This document shows positions 16,404 to 26,800 of a stretch of DNA of 64,000 nucleotides, piece after piece. Under the pieces are notes generated by a model. The model was given only the letters and a program-made list of their open reading frames with translations, made no database searches and was not told the DNA's origin. The position numbers and the translations under genes were made by a program. Origin of the DNA: Syntrophaceae bacterium UBA2280 (GTDB lineage Bacteria; Desulfobacterota; Syntrophia; Syntrophales; Smithellaceae); the NCBI GenBank assembly GCA_002347685.1, contig DDWS01000046.1:152053-216052 (forward strand). The letters run 5' to 3'. Each line of letters begins with the position of its first letter. Position 1 is the stretch's first letter.

Positions 16404-18074
16404 ATGCAGAATATGACATTGCGGGCAAAAATGCTTGCGGGGTTTGGCTGTGTGGCCATCATTGTCTTGCTAGTCGGTATCGTGGGATATTACGGGACGG
16501 TCAATGGCGCGAACGCCGTCAACGAAATCGGCACCGCACGTCTCCCCGGCATTGAAAACATGATGATCATCAGCGAGGCGCAGACGGCGATTAACAGCGC
16601 CGAAATCGTGCTGATGAGCAAGGACATGAGTGTATATGAAGGCATAATCATTAATCCTAATACCCGTGAGCCTGTTTATGATAAAATTACGTCCAGCTGG
16701 AAACGCATAGATGATGCGTGGGCGGTTTATGCGTCGCTGCCAAAAACGCCCGAAGAAGCTCAGCTTTGGGATCAATTTGCCCCGGCCTGGGAAAGTTGGA
16801 AAAATGATCATAAAAAGTTTATCGGCTTGAGCCTGGAATATGAGAGAAGCATACAGGATCCGGCCGTTTATGCCCTTATGTGGGATCAAGCGATCGCCAG
16901 TGGCGTGTCATTTGCGGCAGCCCGAAAGATCCTCAACCAGATTGTCGATATTAATCGAACTGTCGCATCCGACGTCGTGAAATCAACCACAACAACGGCA
17001 ACGTTTCTGGAAATATTTAATCTGGTCTTTGCCATTGCTGGTATCCTGATCGCCTTGGTTATGGGATTTTTCCTTGCAAATTACATTACAAAACCCATTA
17101 ATCGGGTGGTCACAGGGCTGACAGAAGGAGCCAGCCAGGTTGCTTCAGCCGCTTCTGAAGTATCTTCTGCCAGTCAGTCCCTGGCGGAAGGAGCATCCGA
17201 ACAGGCGGCATCCCTGGAGGAAACCTCCTCGTCTATGGAAGAAATGTCGTCCATGACCAGGCAGAATGCCGATAACGCGCAAAGAGCCAATGACATGATG
17301 ACAAAAGAAGCGGGTCCCAATTTCAAACTGATTGAAGAACGCATGGATATCATGAAAAAGGCGATGCAGGCATCCGTTACGGCAAGCGCAGAAACATCGA
17401 AAGTCATCAAAACCATCGATGAAATCGCGTTTCAGACCAATCTTCTCGCCCTCAATGCCGCAGTGGAAGCAGCGCGTGCAGGCGAAGCCGGCGCGGGCTT
17501 TGCCGTGGTGGCCGACGAGGTGAGAAACCTTGCCATGAAGGCGACCAATGCTGCCAAGAACACGCAGGGGCTTATATCAAACTCGTCCGACCGGATTAAA
17601 GAAGCCACGATCGTATATGATCAGATATCCGAAGCGATGCAAAAGAACGGGCAGATTGCCGGAAAGGTTACAGAGCTGATCGGACAGATCGCCATGGCCT
17701 CTCAGGAACAGGCCAAGGGCATCTCGGAAGTGGGCACCGCCATCAGCGGAATGAACGGCGTCACCCAGCAGACAGCAGCCAACGCCGAAGAATCGGCAAG
17801 TGCCTCTGAAGAGCTCAATGCCCAGGCGGAACAAATGAAAAGTTACGTGGCAGACTTAAGTGCCGTTGTGGGCGGGACATCGTCCGGTCAGTCTAATCAA
17901 CCGGGTGAGCCTGAAGGCTACAGTCCAAAGGCATCCGGAACGCAACTGAAGCTCAAAGCTCTGAAAACCATTGCCGCCCCTCAGAAACAGTCGCGAGCGA
18001 CATTTGCCAGGGCGAAGTCAGTAGACCCGAAACAGGTTATTCCCATGGAAAAGGGGGATTTCAAGGATTTCTGA
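16404..18074 (+). CDS. Methyl-accepting chemotaxis protein
   Basis: A 556-residue class receptor. TM1 is at about residues 10-30, then a ~150-residue periplasmic four-helix-type sensor, TM2 at about 200-220, a short HAMP segment starting at the T-K-P-I-N motif, and a long coiled-coil signalling domain. The hairpin tip E-I-A-F-Q-T-N-L-L-A-L-N-A-A-V-E-A-A-R is intact, so it should couple to CheA/CheW. Gln/Glu-rich methylation segments flank it. The last ~60 residues are a basic tail. The ligand is unknown. A FliA-type promoter lies ~100 nt upstream. Confidence 0.95.
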   Translation: MQNMTLRAKMLAGFGCVAIIVLLVGIVGYYGTVNGANAVNEIGTARLPGIENMMIISEAQTAINSAEIVLMSKDMSVYEGIIINPNTREPVYDKITSSWKRIDDAWAVYASLPKTPEEAQLWDQFAPAWESWKNDHKKFIGLSLEYERSIQDPAVYALMWDQAIASGVSFAAARKILNQIVDINRTVASDVVKSTTTTATFLEIFNLVFAIAGILIALVMGFFLANYITKPINRVVTGLTEGASQVASAASEVSSASQSLAEGASEQAASLEETSSSMEEMSSMTRQNADNAQRANDMMTKEAGPNFKLIEERMDIMKKAMQASVTASAETSKVIKTIDEIAFQTNLLALNAAVEAARAGEAGAGFAVVADEVRNLAMKATNAAKNTQGLISNSSDRIKEATIVYDQISEAMQKNGQIAGKVTELIGQIAMASQEQAKGISEVGTAISGMNGVTQQTAANAEESASASEELNAQAEQMKSYVADLSAVVGGTSSGQSNQPGEPEGYSPKASGTQLKLKALKTIAAPQKQSRATFARAKSVDPKQVIPMEKGDFKDF

Positions 18075-18081
18075 TGCATTT

Positions 18082-18125
18082 TTTTCATGCCCCGGTTTAT
18101 TGTGCGATAAACCGGGGCATGAAAA
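18082..18125. repeat. Perfect 19-bp inverted repeat between convergent genes
   Basis: Arms 18082-18100 and 18107-18125 are perfectly complementary over 19 bp around the loop TGTGCG. The core is CATGCCCCGG/CCGGGGCATG, flanked by T4 and A4 that join the stem, so neither strand has an unpaired U-tail. It lies just after the chemoreceptor stop and before the convergent CNNM gene end. Probably a bidirectional transcript-end hairpin. Confidence 0.7.
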
Positions 18126-18252
18126 CAGCTTAAAGAATAGCAAATATCGGATCTTTGCCATCATCTCTCACTAAAAAAAGCAATATGCGCTGTCCGTACG
18201 CTCAACAGGGGGAACAGACATGCTGCCGTGCCTGATGAATAGGGTCGCAGTT

Positions 18253-19482
18253 TTATTCCACATCCAGTTTTGAGGGCATGTTGGCTTTTGTTTCTACTGA
18301 ACCGCTGTCATTTGCGGTTTCAAGGCTAATGCCCATCGTCCTGGCACGCTCCTCCCACTGCTTCCGGGCCAACACACGCATATCTATGACTGTATCCGTT
18401 TCGTCTGCTATTTCCATTCCGATCAATGTTTCCACCAGATCCTCGAGGGTGACCAGACCGGTCGTTCCTCCATACTCGTCAACAACAATGGCAATATGCT
18501 GGCGGTCCTTAAGGAACATTTCCAGCAAAGCGGTCAGCGACACCGACTCGGGAACGACGAGGATATTGCGCTTCAGGGACTGGAGCGTTGCCTCACTTCC
18601 TACCTGAGCTTTTTTCGATAACACTTCATCTTTGAGAACAAAGCCGCATATATCGTCAATGTCCGTCTTGTAAACCGGCAGGCGCGAAAACGGTTTTTCT
18701 TCAATGTACTCCAAGCCATCCGCTACCGTCATATCCTCGGGAAGTGCTGAAATGACAGTGCGCGGTGTCATAATATCCGTCACTTCCATGGATCCGAACC
18801 TAAACAGATTTCGGATCATACGGGCCTCGTTATCAAGAATCTGTCCCGTCTGTTCGCCAATACGGGCCATAGCGATGAACTCATCTCTGCTGAAAACGTG
18901 TACGTTTTTCCCGTGCGAAATGAACTTCGTCATTCTCTCGGATACCCATACGATCGGGTAGAGTACGACGATCAAACTATTCACAAAAAATGCTGTGGGA
19001 CCAGCAAGTTTCGACCAGTAGATGGCGCCGATGGTTTTAGGAATAATTTCAGATAGAAAGAGGATCATTAACGTCATCACGGCCGAGAACAGCCCAAACC
19101 ATGCACTTCCAAATACGACGGTAGCCTGCGCCCCGGCGCCAATAGCGCCAACGGTGTGCGCGATCGTGTTCAGTGTAAGGATGGCGGCAAGTGATCGATC
19201 CACGTTTTCCTGTCTTAGTCGCGTAAGAAGCGCCGCGCGTTTCGGTTGTTTTTCTTTTTGTTCTTCAATATAGGAAGGTGTTAAACTCAGGAGTACTGAT
19301 TCCGCTACCGAGCAAAGAAAAGAAAAGACCAGGGCCAACAGGACATAAACGATTAACAACACGACGGCTTCGTTCACATTTTCAACGGGGTTGATAAATG
19401 GACTGGCCGCATCGACAGACTTTATCAAAACCGTCATCACCATGGCTAAGACAACAAGTGAAACCCATTTCAATCTTTTCAA
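18253..19482 (-). CDS. CNNM/CBS-domain membrane protein (HlyC/CorC-like)
   Basis: A 409-residue protein: an N-terminal hydrophobic segment, then the CNNM (DUF21) membrane domain with about four helices at residues 40-190, then a paired CBS module at ~200-330 (I-M-T-P-R-T and D-E-Y-G-G-T-T-G-L-V-T-L-E-D-L). The C-terminal CorC/HlyC transporter-associated domain is missing, with only a ~50-residue tail. Relatives take part in Mg2+/Co2+ homeostasis. The start is TTG 19482, 6 nt after GAGAGG; the TTG two codons earlier touches the Shine-Dalgarno. Confidence 0.9.
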   Translation of the reverse strand: MKRLKWVSLVVLAMVMTVLIKSVDAASPFINPVENVNEAVVLLIVYVLLALVFSFLCSVAESVLLSLTPSYIEEQKEKQPKRAALLTRLRQENVDRSLAAILTLNTIAHTVGAIGAGAQATVVFGSAWFGLFSAVMTLMILFLSEIIPKTIGAIYWSKLAGPTAFFVNSLIVVLYPIVWVSERMTKFISHGKNVHVFSRDEFIAMARIGEQTGQILDNEARMIRNLFRFGSMEVTDIMTPRTVISALPEDMTVADGLEYIEEKPFSRLPVYKTDIDDICGFVLKDEVLSKKAQVGSEATLQSLKRNILVVPESVSLTALLEMFLKDRQHIAIVVDEYGGTTGLVTLEDLVETLIGMEIADETDTVIDMRVLARKQWEERARTMGISLETANDSGSVETKANMPSKLDVE

Positions 19483-19702
19483 TGGCAACCTCTCGGGAAT
19501 TATGACGACTTTAAACTATATGATTTTCTGGATTCTGACAAGATCCCATTCATTTCGATGCGTCGCATACACGACTTGAATAACGTTCTACAAAAGCAGC
19601 TACTATACGCAACCCGATACATGGCATGTCTCGATACGGTTTTTCGCGACGGTGCCTGCATAAAGTTTCACGTCCGGCATCCGACGGATTACGCACTTTG
19701 CA

Positions 19703-20608
19703 CTACAGCTCACGCTTTTTTCGCCAATCCAGCCACATGATGTAAACAATCATAAAGACGCTATAGACCGCCGACGGCAAAGCGGTTTCCCCGGTAAACA
19801 GCGTGATAGCCAACCCGCCCGCAATCCCCTGGTTTTTTAAAGTTCCCAAAAGCACCAGGCTGACGATATTCTTCCGGGCGACACCCAGCAGGGCGGCCGT
19901 TTTCCCTACAACAAATCCCAGAACAAACGTCGCGATGAAAACCACGGTCGCCACCGGCACCAAAAGCAGCGGCCTGGCAAATATCAGATCACGGTTGACG
20001 GCAATCATGGTGTAAACGACAATGAAAAATCCCCAATCCGTCAGCAGGCCGCGAACCGGTTCAATCCGCGCCTGAAGCTTGAACACGAGGATAAAACGCG
20101 ACAGGATCAATGGCAGCATGATCAATAAAACAAGAATTTTGAGCAGATCATAAGGATCCCCTAAGCCCGACCCTAGCAGCAGTGCCAGCATCAACGGAGT
20201 GATGAACAAAGCTCCCAGATAGGCGGCAATCGTGCCGGACAGGGTATAGGACACGTTGCCATCGAGGATGCCGGTGAAGGGGATCACCGCCACGGCAGGC
20301 GGCACTGCGGCAATCAGGACAAACCCGATCCACATATTGGAATTCGAAATGATGAGGGCAGCCCCGATCAGGATGACGCCCCCCAAAATGACATAGGTCA
20401 TCACGATGCCCCAAAGCGACGGCATCAGAATCTCCCGGGGATTTCGAAAATAGTTGTTGGGCACATTCATCGTCGCCAGGGTCATGATCATCGCCAGAGC
20501 CGGCAGCATCAGCAGTTTTGTCCAGACCGCCGGCTGCGGCAGGATCAGTCCCAGGCCGATGGCCAGAAGAAAAATAACATTGCGGTTTTTCAGGTGTCGA
20601 ATCATCAT
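19703..20608 (-). CDS. BASS-family (bile acid:sodium symporter-like) transporter
   Basis: A 301-residue, very hydrophobic protein with 9-10 predicted helices. Features such as A-A-V-P-P-A-V-A-V-I-P-F-T in the middle and G-T-L-K-N-Q-G-I-A-G-G-L-A near the C-terminus fit the bile acid:sodium symporter/arsenite permease fold. Substrate unknown. I chose ATG 20608 because AAGGGGGG lies 5 nt upstream; an ATG at 20632 precedes that ribosome site. Diverges from the Na/Pi cotransporter gene. The 213-nt gap before 19489 holds nothing I recognise. Confidence 0.75.
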   Translation of the reverse strand: MMIRHLKNRNVIFLLAIGLGLILPQPAVWTKLLMLPALAMIMTLATMNVPNNYFRNPREILMPSLWGIVMTYVILGGVILIGAALIISNSNMWIGFVLIAAVPPAVAVIPFTGILDGNVSYTLSGTIAAYLGALFITPLMLALLLGSGLGDPYDLLKILVLLIMLPLILSRFILVFKLQARIEPVRGLLTDWGFFIVVYTMIAVNRDLIFARPLLLVPVATVVFIATFVLGFVVGKTAALLGVARKNIVSLVLLGTLKNQGIAGGLAITLFTGETALPSAVYSVFMIVYIMWLDWRKKREL

Positions 20609-20715
20609 CCATGCCCCCCTTGAGCAATCCATGTTGCACCTTAGTCTAAAATCACCAGGCGGGCAACGGGTTATCCTGTCAGGCCTCCATAATTCTTAAG
20701 GTTTTCGGATTGCTC

Positions 20716-20750
20716 TTGACAGGGGCGGATCTCTTCCTTATACTCCGCCC
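20716..20750 (+). promoter_or_regulatory. Strong sigma-70 promoter with overlapping inverted repeat
   Basis: TTGACA (20716-20721), 17 nt, TATACT (20739-20744). The inverted repeat GGGCGGA (20723-20729)/TCCGCCC (20744-20750) brackets the -10 box, so it could be an operator or form a hairpin at the transcript start. It drives the Na/Pi cotransporter gene. Confidence 0.75.
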
Positions 20751-20786
20751 AACGCTAAGAAGGGCTATTCTAATAAAGGCAACAAT

Positions 20787-22397
20787 ATGGAATACTTGAG
20801 TGTGATTGTCGGTCTCGTCGGCGGGTTAGGCCTCTTTATTTACGGTATGTACCTTCTGAGCGATTCGCTCAAGAAATTGTCCCTCGGACTTCTGAAAAAA
20901 CTGCTGGAAAAGATCACGTCCAACCGCATCAAGTCGATGTTTGTCGGGCTCGGCGTCACCGCGCTGATTCAGAGCTCGAGTGCCACCTCCGTCATCCTGA
21001 TCGGCTTTCTCAACGCGGGTCTTCTTCCGCTGGCGGCCGCTATCGCCATCATGATCGGCGCCAATGTAGGAACAACGATCACGGCCCAGCTGATTGCCTT
21101 TAAGCTGACGGCAATTGCCCCGGTTTTTGTATTTTCCGGTGCCATTTACTTTTTCTTCGCAAAAAAGCAAAAGGAGAAAAACAAAGGACTCGTTGTTCTC
21201 GGTTTCGGCATGCTGTTTCTGGGACTGGCAATGATGAGCATGGCGGTTGCCCCGCTTGCAGGCAATGAAACAACCCGAAATGCGATTCTCGCCTTCGGCA
21301 AATATCCGCTGCTCGGCGTGCTGACGGGATTGCTCGTCACCGTCATTTTTCAGAGTTCCAGCACGACCACTGGTATGATCATCGCCTTTGCCTCAGCGGG
21401 ACTTATGGATCTTCCCACATCCATTTATCTGATCTTCGGAACGAACATCGGCACCTGCATCACCGGCATTCTCGCCAGCATCGGGGGCAACCTGTCGAGC
21501 AAAAGACTCGCCTGGGGGAACACCATCTTCAATATAGCCGGAACCTTGATCGCCGTTGCAATGGTTCCAATCTACTTAAAATATATTCCCATGGCCTCCG
21601 CTGATGTCGCCCGTCAGGTCGCCAACACGCATACCCTTTTCAACGTGTTCAACACAATCGTTTTCCTTCCGGTTGTGTCTCTCTTCGTTTTACTGATGCA
21701 TAAAATCATACCGGGAGAAGACTACGTCAGAAAAGGCATTAAGTACCTGGACAAGAACCTGCTGACCCTCCCGCATCTGGCCATCCGCGCGGTCATCGAT
21801 GAAATGGTGGTGATGCTCGATACCTGCGCCGAAATGCTCAATAAGGCGAGAAAATGCACCGTCGCGTACGACCACAAGCTTCGCAATGAAATCGCCATCG
21901 ACGAAGAATCCGTCGACGAAATGCAAAAAGAAATCACAGAATATCTTGTGGAAATCACGCAAAATGCACTCCAGGAAAAACATTCCCGGTTGATCCCCGC
22001 CCTGCTTCACAGCGTCAACGATCTGGAAAAAGTCGGCGACTATTGCGAGGCCATCGTGCTTTTGTCGCAGCGGGCGTATGAAAACGATCTGAAATTCTCC
22101 GATGATGCGGATCGGGAACTCATCAAGCTGTTTGATAAAACGGAAGCCATTATGAGGCAAACCCGAAAGGCCATGCAGAAAAACGATGAGAGAGCCGCGG
22201 CGATCACGCTCACTATCGAGGCCGAAATCGACGAACTGATCTCCCAGTATAAACTCAACCACATCAAACGTCTGGAAAACTCCGTCTGCATCAGCAACGC
22301 AGGTCTGGTATTCAACGACATTCTGACGGATATCGAAAGACTCAACAATCATCTTTGCAACATCACCAAGGGCATCCTGCATCTGGGCAAAAGATAG
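20787..22397 (+). CDS. Na/Pi cotransporter family protein with PhoU-like domain
   Basis: A 536-residue protein. The membrane half carries the duplicated Na/Pi signature, L-I-Q-S-S-S-A-T-S near residue 60 and I-F-Q-S-S-S-T-T-T near 190. From about residue 330 a cytoplasmic helical PhoU-like domain follows. This NptA/YjbB architecture imports or exports phosphate coupled to sodium. Translation starts at ATG 20787 behind AAGG. No pst or pho regulator genes are in the window, so its direction and control are unknown. A strong promoter sits 40 nt upstream. Confidence 0.93.
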   Translation: MEYLSVIVGLVGGLGLFIYGMYLLSDSLKKLSLGLLKKLLEKITSNRIKSMFVGLGVTALIQSSSATSVILIGFLNAGLLPLAAAIAIMIGANVGTTITAQLIAFKLTAIAPVFVFSGAIYFFFAKKQKEKNKGLVVLGFGMLFLGLAMMSMAVAPLAGNETTRNAILAFGKYPLLGVLTGLLVTVIFQSSSTTTGMIIAFASAGLMDLPTSIYLIFGTNIGTCITGILASIGGNLSSKRLAWGNTIFNIAGTLIAVAMVPIYLKYIPMASADVARQVANTHTLFNVFNTIVFLPVVSLFVLLMHKIIPGEDYVRKGIKYLDKNLLTLPHLAIRAVIDEMVVMLDTCAEMLNKARKCTVAYDHKLRNEIAIDEESVDEMQKEITEYLVEITQNALQEKHSRLIPALLHSVNDLEKVGDYCEAIVLLSQRAYENDLKFSDDADRELIKLFDKTEAIMRQTRKAMQKNDERAAAITLTIEAEIDELISQYKLNHIKRLENSVCISNAGLVFNDILTDIERLNNHLCNITKGILHLGKR

Positions 22398-22514
22398 AAC
22401 GTCCTTCCAGCCGCCGCATTGCCGGGAAATAACGGGCGTCCTTTTTCAGGGCATCGGAAAGAAAGATGTGCTAGGGTGTTTTGAATTCTCTGAAAAGAAG
22501 GTATCTTCTGATCC

Positions 22515-23714
22515 ATGACCAGCTATCTGCTCATTATTTTCTGCCTCATGGTCCTCATGGCCTATATCTTTGATATTACGGCCAAGCACACCCGGATCCC
22601 CGGAGTGATTTTGCTGATTCTCAGCGGTATGGTCATGAACTACCTGGCTTTTGTCTTTGGCATCCGGATTCCAAACCTTTCGGTCCTTCTTCCCTTGATG
22701 GGAACGCTGGGCCTGATTCTCATTGTGCTTGAAAGCAGCATGGAATTGTCTATCTCCGCCGACAAACGTCGTCTCATCCTCAGCGCCATTGGTTCCGCTT
22801 TCTTGCTGTTGACCGTTTTTACAGGCGTTGTCACCTGGATCTGTGTTTATCATTTTCAACTGGACGTGAAAAGCTCCCTGATCAGCATCCTGCCGCTGGC
22901 CATCATCGGCAGCACGGTGGCCATCTCCGCGGCGGTCCACCTTAGCGAAACCGACAGGGAATTCATTGCCTATGAAAGTTCCTTATCCTGCATATTCGGC
23001 ATTTTGATCTTTGATTTCATATTACTCGGCAACGGAGCGCTCGGGATCGGCATTGCGGGTTTCGCAGGCGAGCTTTTCATCACCATCGTCGGCGCCGTTG
23101 TGATTTCAACCGGGTTGGCCATCGTGCTTCACAAAATCACTCACCAGGTCAAATATATCGTGATCATGACGGTAATCGTTTTGGTCTATGCGGTGGCGAA
23201 ACTCATCCACCTGCCATCGCTTCTGGTGGTTTTGATTTTCGGCCTTGTGATGAACAATACGCATTTCTTCAAAACCGAATGGTCTGAAAAGATCGTCAAC
23301 TTTCAGGCTTTCGCAATGGAGCTGATTTCCTTTCGCGGGATTACCGGGGAATTGTCCTTTGTCGTTCGCTCCTTTTTCTTCATCCTGTTCGGCTACTATA
23401 CGAACCTTTCCGACCTGATGAATCTTACAAACTTAAGCCTGTCGGCTCTGATCGTTCTTTGCATTCTGCTGATCCGGGGACTTTTCCTGCTTGCCTTGCG
23501 TCAACCGCTCATTCCTCTGTTGTTCTTCGCCCCTCGCGGACTGATCACCATTTTGCTGTTTTTGAGCATACCCGATCATCTGATGCTTCCCTTCATGAAT
23601 GAGGGCGTCGTCACCCAGGTCATTTTTCTCTCGATCCTTGTGATGATGCTGGGAAACATTTTCTTTGGAAAACGTCATCTGCAGACACAAAACGGATCTT
23701 CCCAGAACACTTGA
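22515..23714 (+). CDS. Cation:proton antiporter (sodium/hydrogen exchanger family)
   Basis: A 399-residue integral membrane protein with about 11-12 helices and the monovalent cation:proton antiporter fold. Characteristic features are the N-terminal H-T-R-I-P-G-V segment and a central G-S-T-V-A-I-S-A-A-V region. It is clearly divergent from the fluoride-regulated antiporter at 7601 and has no riboswitch. It follows the Na/Pi gene by 117 nt on the same strand; shared transcription is possible but no evidence decides it. Confidence 0.85.
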   Translation: MTSYLLIIFCLMVLMAYIFDITAKHTRIPGVILLILSGMVMNYLAFVFGIRIPNLSVLLPLMGTLGLILIVLESSMELSISADKRRLILSAIGSAFLLLTVFTGVVTWICVYHFQLDVKSSLISILPLAIIGSTVAISAAVHLSETDREFIAYESSLSCIFGILIFDFILLGNGALGIGIAGFAGELFITIVGAVVISTGLAIVLHKITHQVKYIVIMTVIVLVYAVAKLIHLPSLLVVLIFGLVMNNTHFFKTEWSEKIVNFQAFAMELISFRGITGELSFVVRSFFFILFGYYTNLSDLMNLTNLSLSALIVLCILLIRGLFLLALRQPLIPLLFFAPRGLITILLFLSIPDHLMLPFMNEGVVTQVIFLSILVMMLGNIFFGKRHLQTQNGSSQNT

Positions 23715-23834
23715 TGTATTTATCTTTGCCGGTCCGTGAGGCATACAGCCTGGCCTCTGATTAAGCAACTTCAATGTTGACGAAAGCGATAAAACACGGC
23801 ATAGTCGCCGCATCTTCATCTCAGAGGTTGATGT

Positions 23835-26800
23835 ATGCTGCACATTGTCGGAATAGACATTGGTTCTGTCGCGCTTTCGGTTGTGATCACGGACGATTGC
23901 GGTTCTCTTATCAGCGCATCCTATCAGTTTCACAGGGGCGCCATCCCCGAAACACTGCGCGCAATCCTGAAAAATATTGACATCGGGGAAATCGGCGGTC
24001 TGGCCATGACAAGCTCCGGACCTGAGCTATTCTCGGACATCCTCCGTTTCGACACGCAGATCGCCATGATCGCGGCGGTGAAAAAACATCATCAGGATGT
24101 CGGCAGCATTCTGTTTGTCGGAGGAGAAAATTTCGGCCTGATCACATTCAACGAACAGGGAGACTATGAAAAATTCCGTTCTAACTCGTCTTGCGCTGCG
24201 GGCACCGGAAGTTTTCTGGATCAGCAGGCCAAGCGGCTCAATCTCAAATGCATCGAAACTCTCAGCACCGTTGCCTTTTGCAACCAAAGCGCAACGCCAA
24301 AGATCGCCACGCGCTGCGCCGTATTCGCCAAAACCGACCTGATTCACGCCCAGCAGGAAGGCTATTCGGTAGGCCAGATCAGCGACGGTCTTTGCGAAGG
24401 ATTAGCCAGAAACGTCATCGACACCCTCGTCCCCGATTCGAGCATTCGCACACCGCTGATTCTCGCAGGCGGCGTTTCCATGAATGCCGCGGTTGTCAAG
24501 CACTTTACCCAACTGCTGCAGACACAACCCGTGATCGGCGAACACAGCCATCTCTATGGTGCAATCGGCGCTGCCCTGCTTTACCTGGAGGAAGCAAAAC
24601 CAGCGCATCTTGACAAAAAGAGCTGGAATGACCTTTTCGTAGCGGAGAAGAAGGAGACAACTTACGGCTATCCGCCCCTTACGCTGACGCTCTCGCACTA
24701 TCCTGAATTCACCACTGAATCCAGCCAGCTTTTCAACCCCGCAAACGGGCATGCCGCCGTGGAAGTTGACATCTACCAGCCCCTTTTACCGATCCAAAAC
24801 GTGTATCTGGGCATCGACATCGGGTCGACCAGCACCAAGGCTGTTTTGATTAACAACCGCAATGAAGTGATCGCCGGCCTTTACACGCAGACCGCAGGCC
24901 AACCGGTTAAAGCCGTTCAGGCGCTCTTTGAGACCATCGATCACATCGGACGGCTGCAGGCCTGTGAATTTGTTTTTGACGGTGTCGGCGCCACCGGTTC
25001 CGGCCGGAAATTTATCGGCCGCATTATTAACGCTGATCTGATTATCGATGAAATCACCGCTCACGCCCGCGCCGCCTATGAGCTCAACCATGAGGTCGAC
25101 ACCATCATCGAAATCGGCGGTCAGGACGCCAAATTCACCACGCTGAAAAACGGCATGGTCACTTCCTCCATCATGAACAACGTCTGTGCCGCCGGCACCG
25201 GCAGTTTCATTGAGGAACAGGCTGTCAAACTCGGTGTCTCGCTTGGCGAATATGCCGGACGCGCCCTGAACACCCCTGCCCCCGTTTCCAGCGACCGCTG
25301 CACCGTTTTTATGGAACGCGACATCAACAATTACCTGACAGAGGGGTACACCGTTGATGAAGTGCTGGCAAGTGTTTTGCATTCCGTGTGTGAAAACTAT
25401 CTGGCCAAGGTCGCCGTCGAAGCAGGCATCGGGCAAAGCGTCTGTTTTCAGGGTGCCACCGCACGCAACCAGGCGCTGGTGGCCGCCTTCGAACACCGTC
25501 TGAAAAAACCGATTTTTGTTTCCAAATTCTGCCACCTCACCGGCGCGCTTGGCAGCGCGCTCATTCTGGCCGAGACCGCCGTCAGAAATTCCACCTTCCG
25601 CGGTCTTTCACTTTACCGCGAGACAATTCCCGTCGAAAACGAAATTTGCGAACTGTGTCACAATAACTGCAAGATCAATAAAGTCACCGTCCAGGATGAT
25701 ACCGTGGCCTTCGGTTTTCTCTGCGGGCGCGACTACGATACCAAGCATTACGTCGGCAAAACCAAAAAACAATACGACCTGATCAAAGAACGAAGCTTCG
25801 CATTCCCTGTGGAAAAAAAGCAGAAACCTATCAGGAACAAGGTGAAGATCGGAATCCCCAACGCCCTTTATCTGACCGAAGAGATGCCCCTGTGGAAACA
25901 TTTTTTCGCCACACTCGGCGTGGAAACGATCTCATCGGAAGGAATGAAAAATGCGATCAAGGCCGGCAAGAAGCTCTCCGGGGCGGAATTCTGCGCACCG
26001 ATGAGCGCCTTCTTCGGTCATGTTCAGTATCTGGTGGATAAGTGCGATTATATTTTTCTGCCAATTTACCTGGAAGCCGCAAAGAATAAAGACGAAGAAT
26101 TCCGCTACTACTGCTATTATACGCAGTTTGCGTCCACTCTCGCGGCGGGCATCAAAAGCCTGCGTGCAAAAAACAGAACCGTCATGCCGGTCATCGACCA
26201 TTCCTCCTTTCAGTCGCGCATTGAGCTTTTTTCCATCTTGAAAACGATTCTGGGCACCGGCTACTGGGAAATATACAACGCGTACGAAGCGGCTCTTTCG
26301 TATTACAACGAAGGCCGCGGAAATCTTCAAAATGTCTATGAGAGAGAAAAACCCGCAGACGGTGAAATCAGTGTGGCACTTCTGGGCCGACCCTACTCCA
26401 TCATGCAAAAGTCCATGAATAAGGGCATCCCGGATATCTTCAGCGCGCTTTCCGTCAAAACGTTTTATCAGGACATGCTGCCGGCCGATGCGGAGGATTT
26501 GTCGGAAATCACACCGCTGCTCAAGCGAATGCACTGGAACTATGCTGCAAGGATCCTGAAGTCTGCGCTTCACGTTGCCCGCACCCCCGGACTTTACCCG
26601 GTCTACGTCACCACGTTCAAATGCAGCCCCGATTCCTTCACACTGGATTATTTCAAGCGCATCATGGACAAATACGGAAAACCCTATCTGATCCTGGAAC
26701 TCGATGAACATGACTCCAATGTCGGCTATGAAACCCGTATCGAGGCGGCTATCCGATCCTTTCATAATCACCATCTCAATAAAAATCTCCGACAGGCCTC

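Noticed and set aside
24786..25535. 249-codon open frame antisense to the activase gene
   Set aside because: It overlaps conserved ATPase motifs on the other strand and has no start site or domain.
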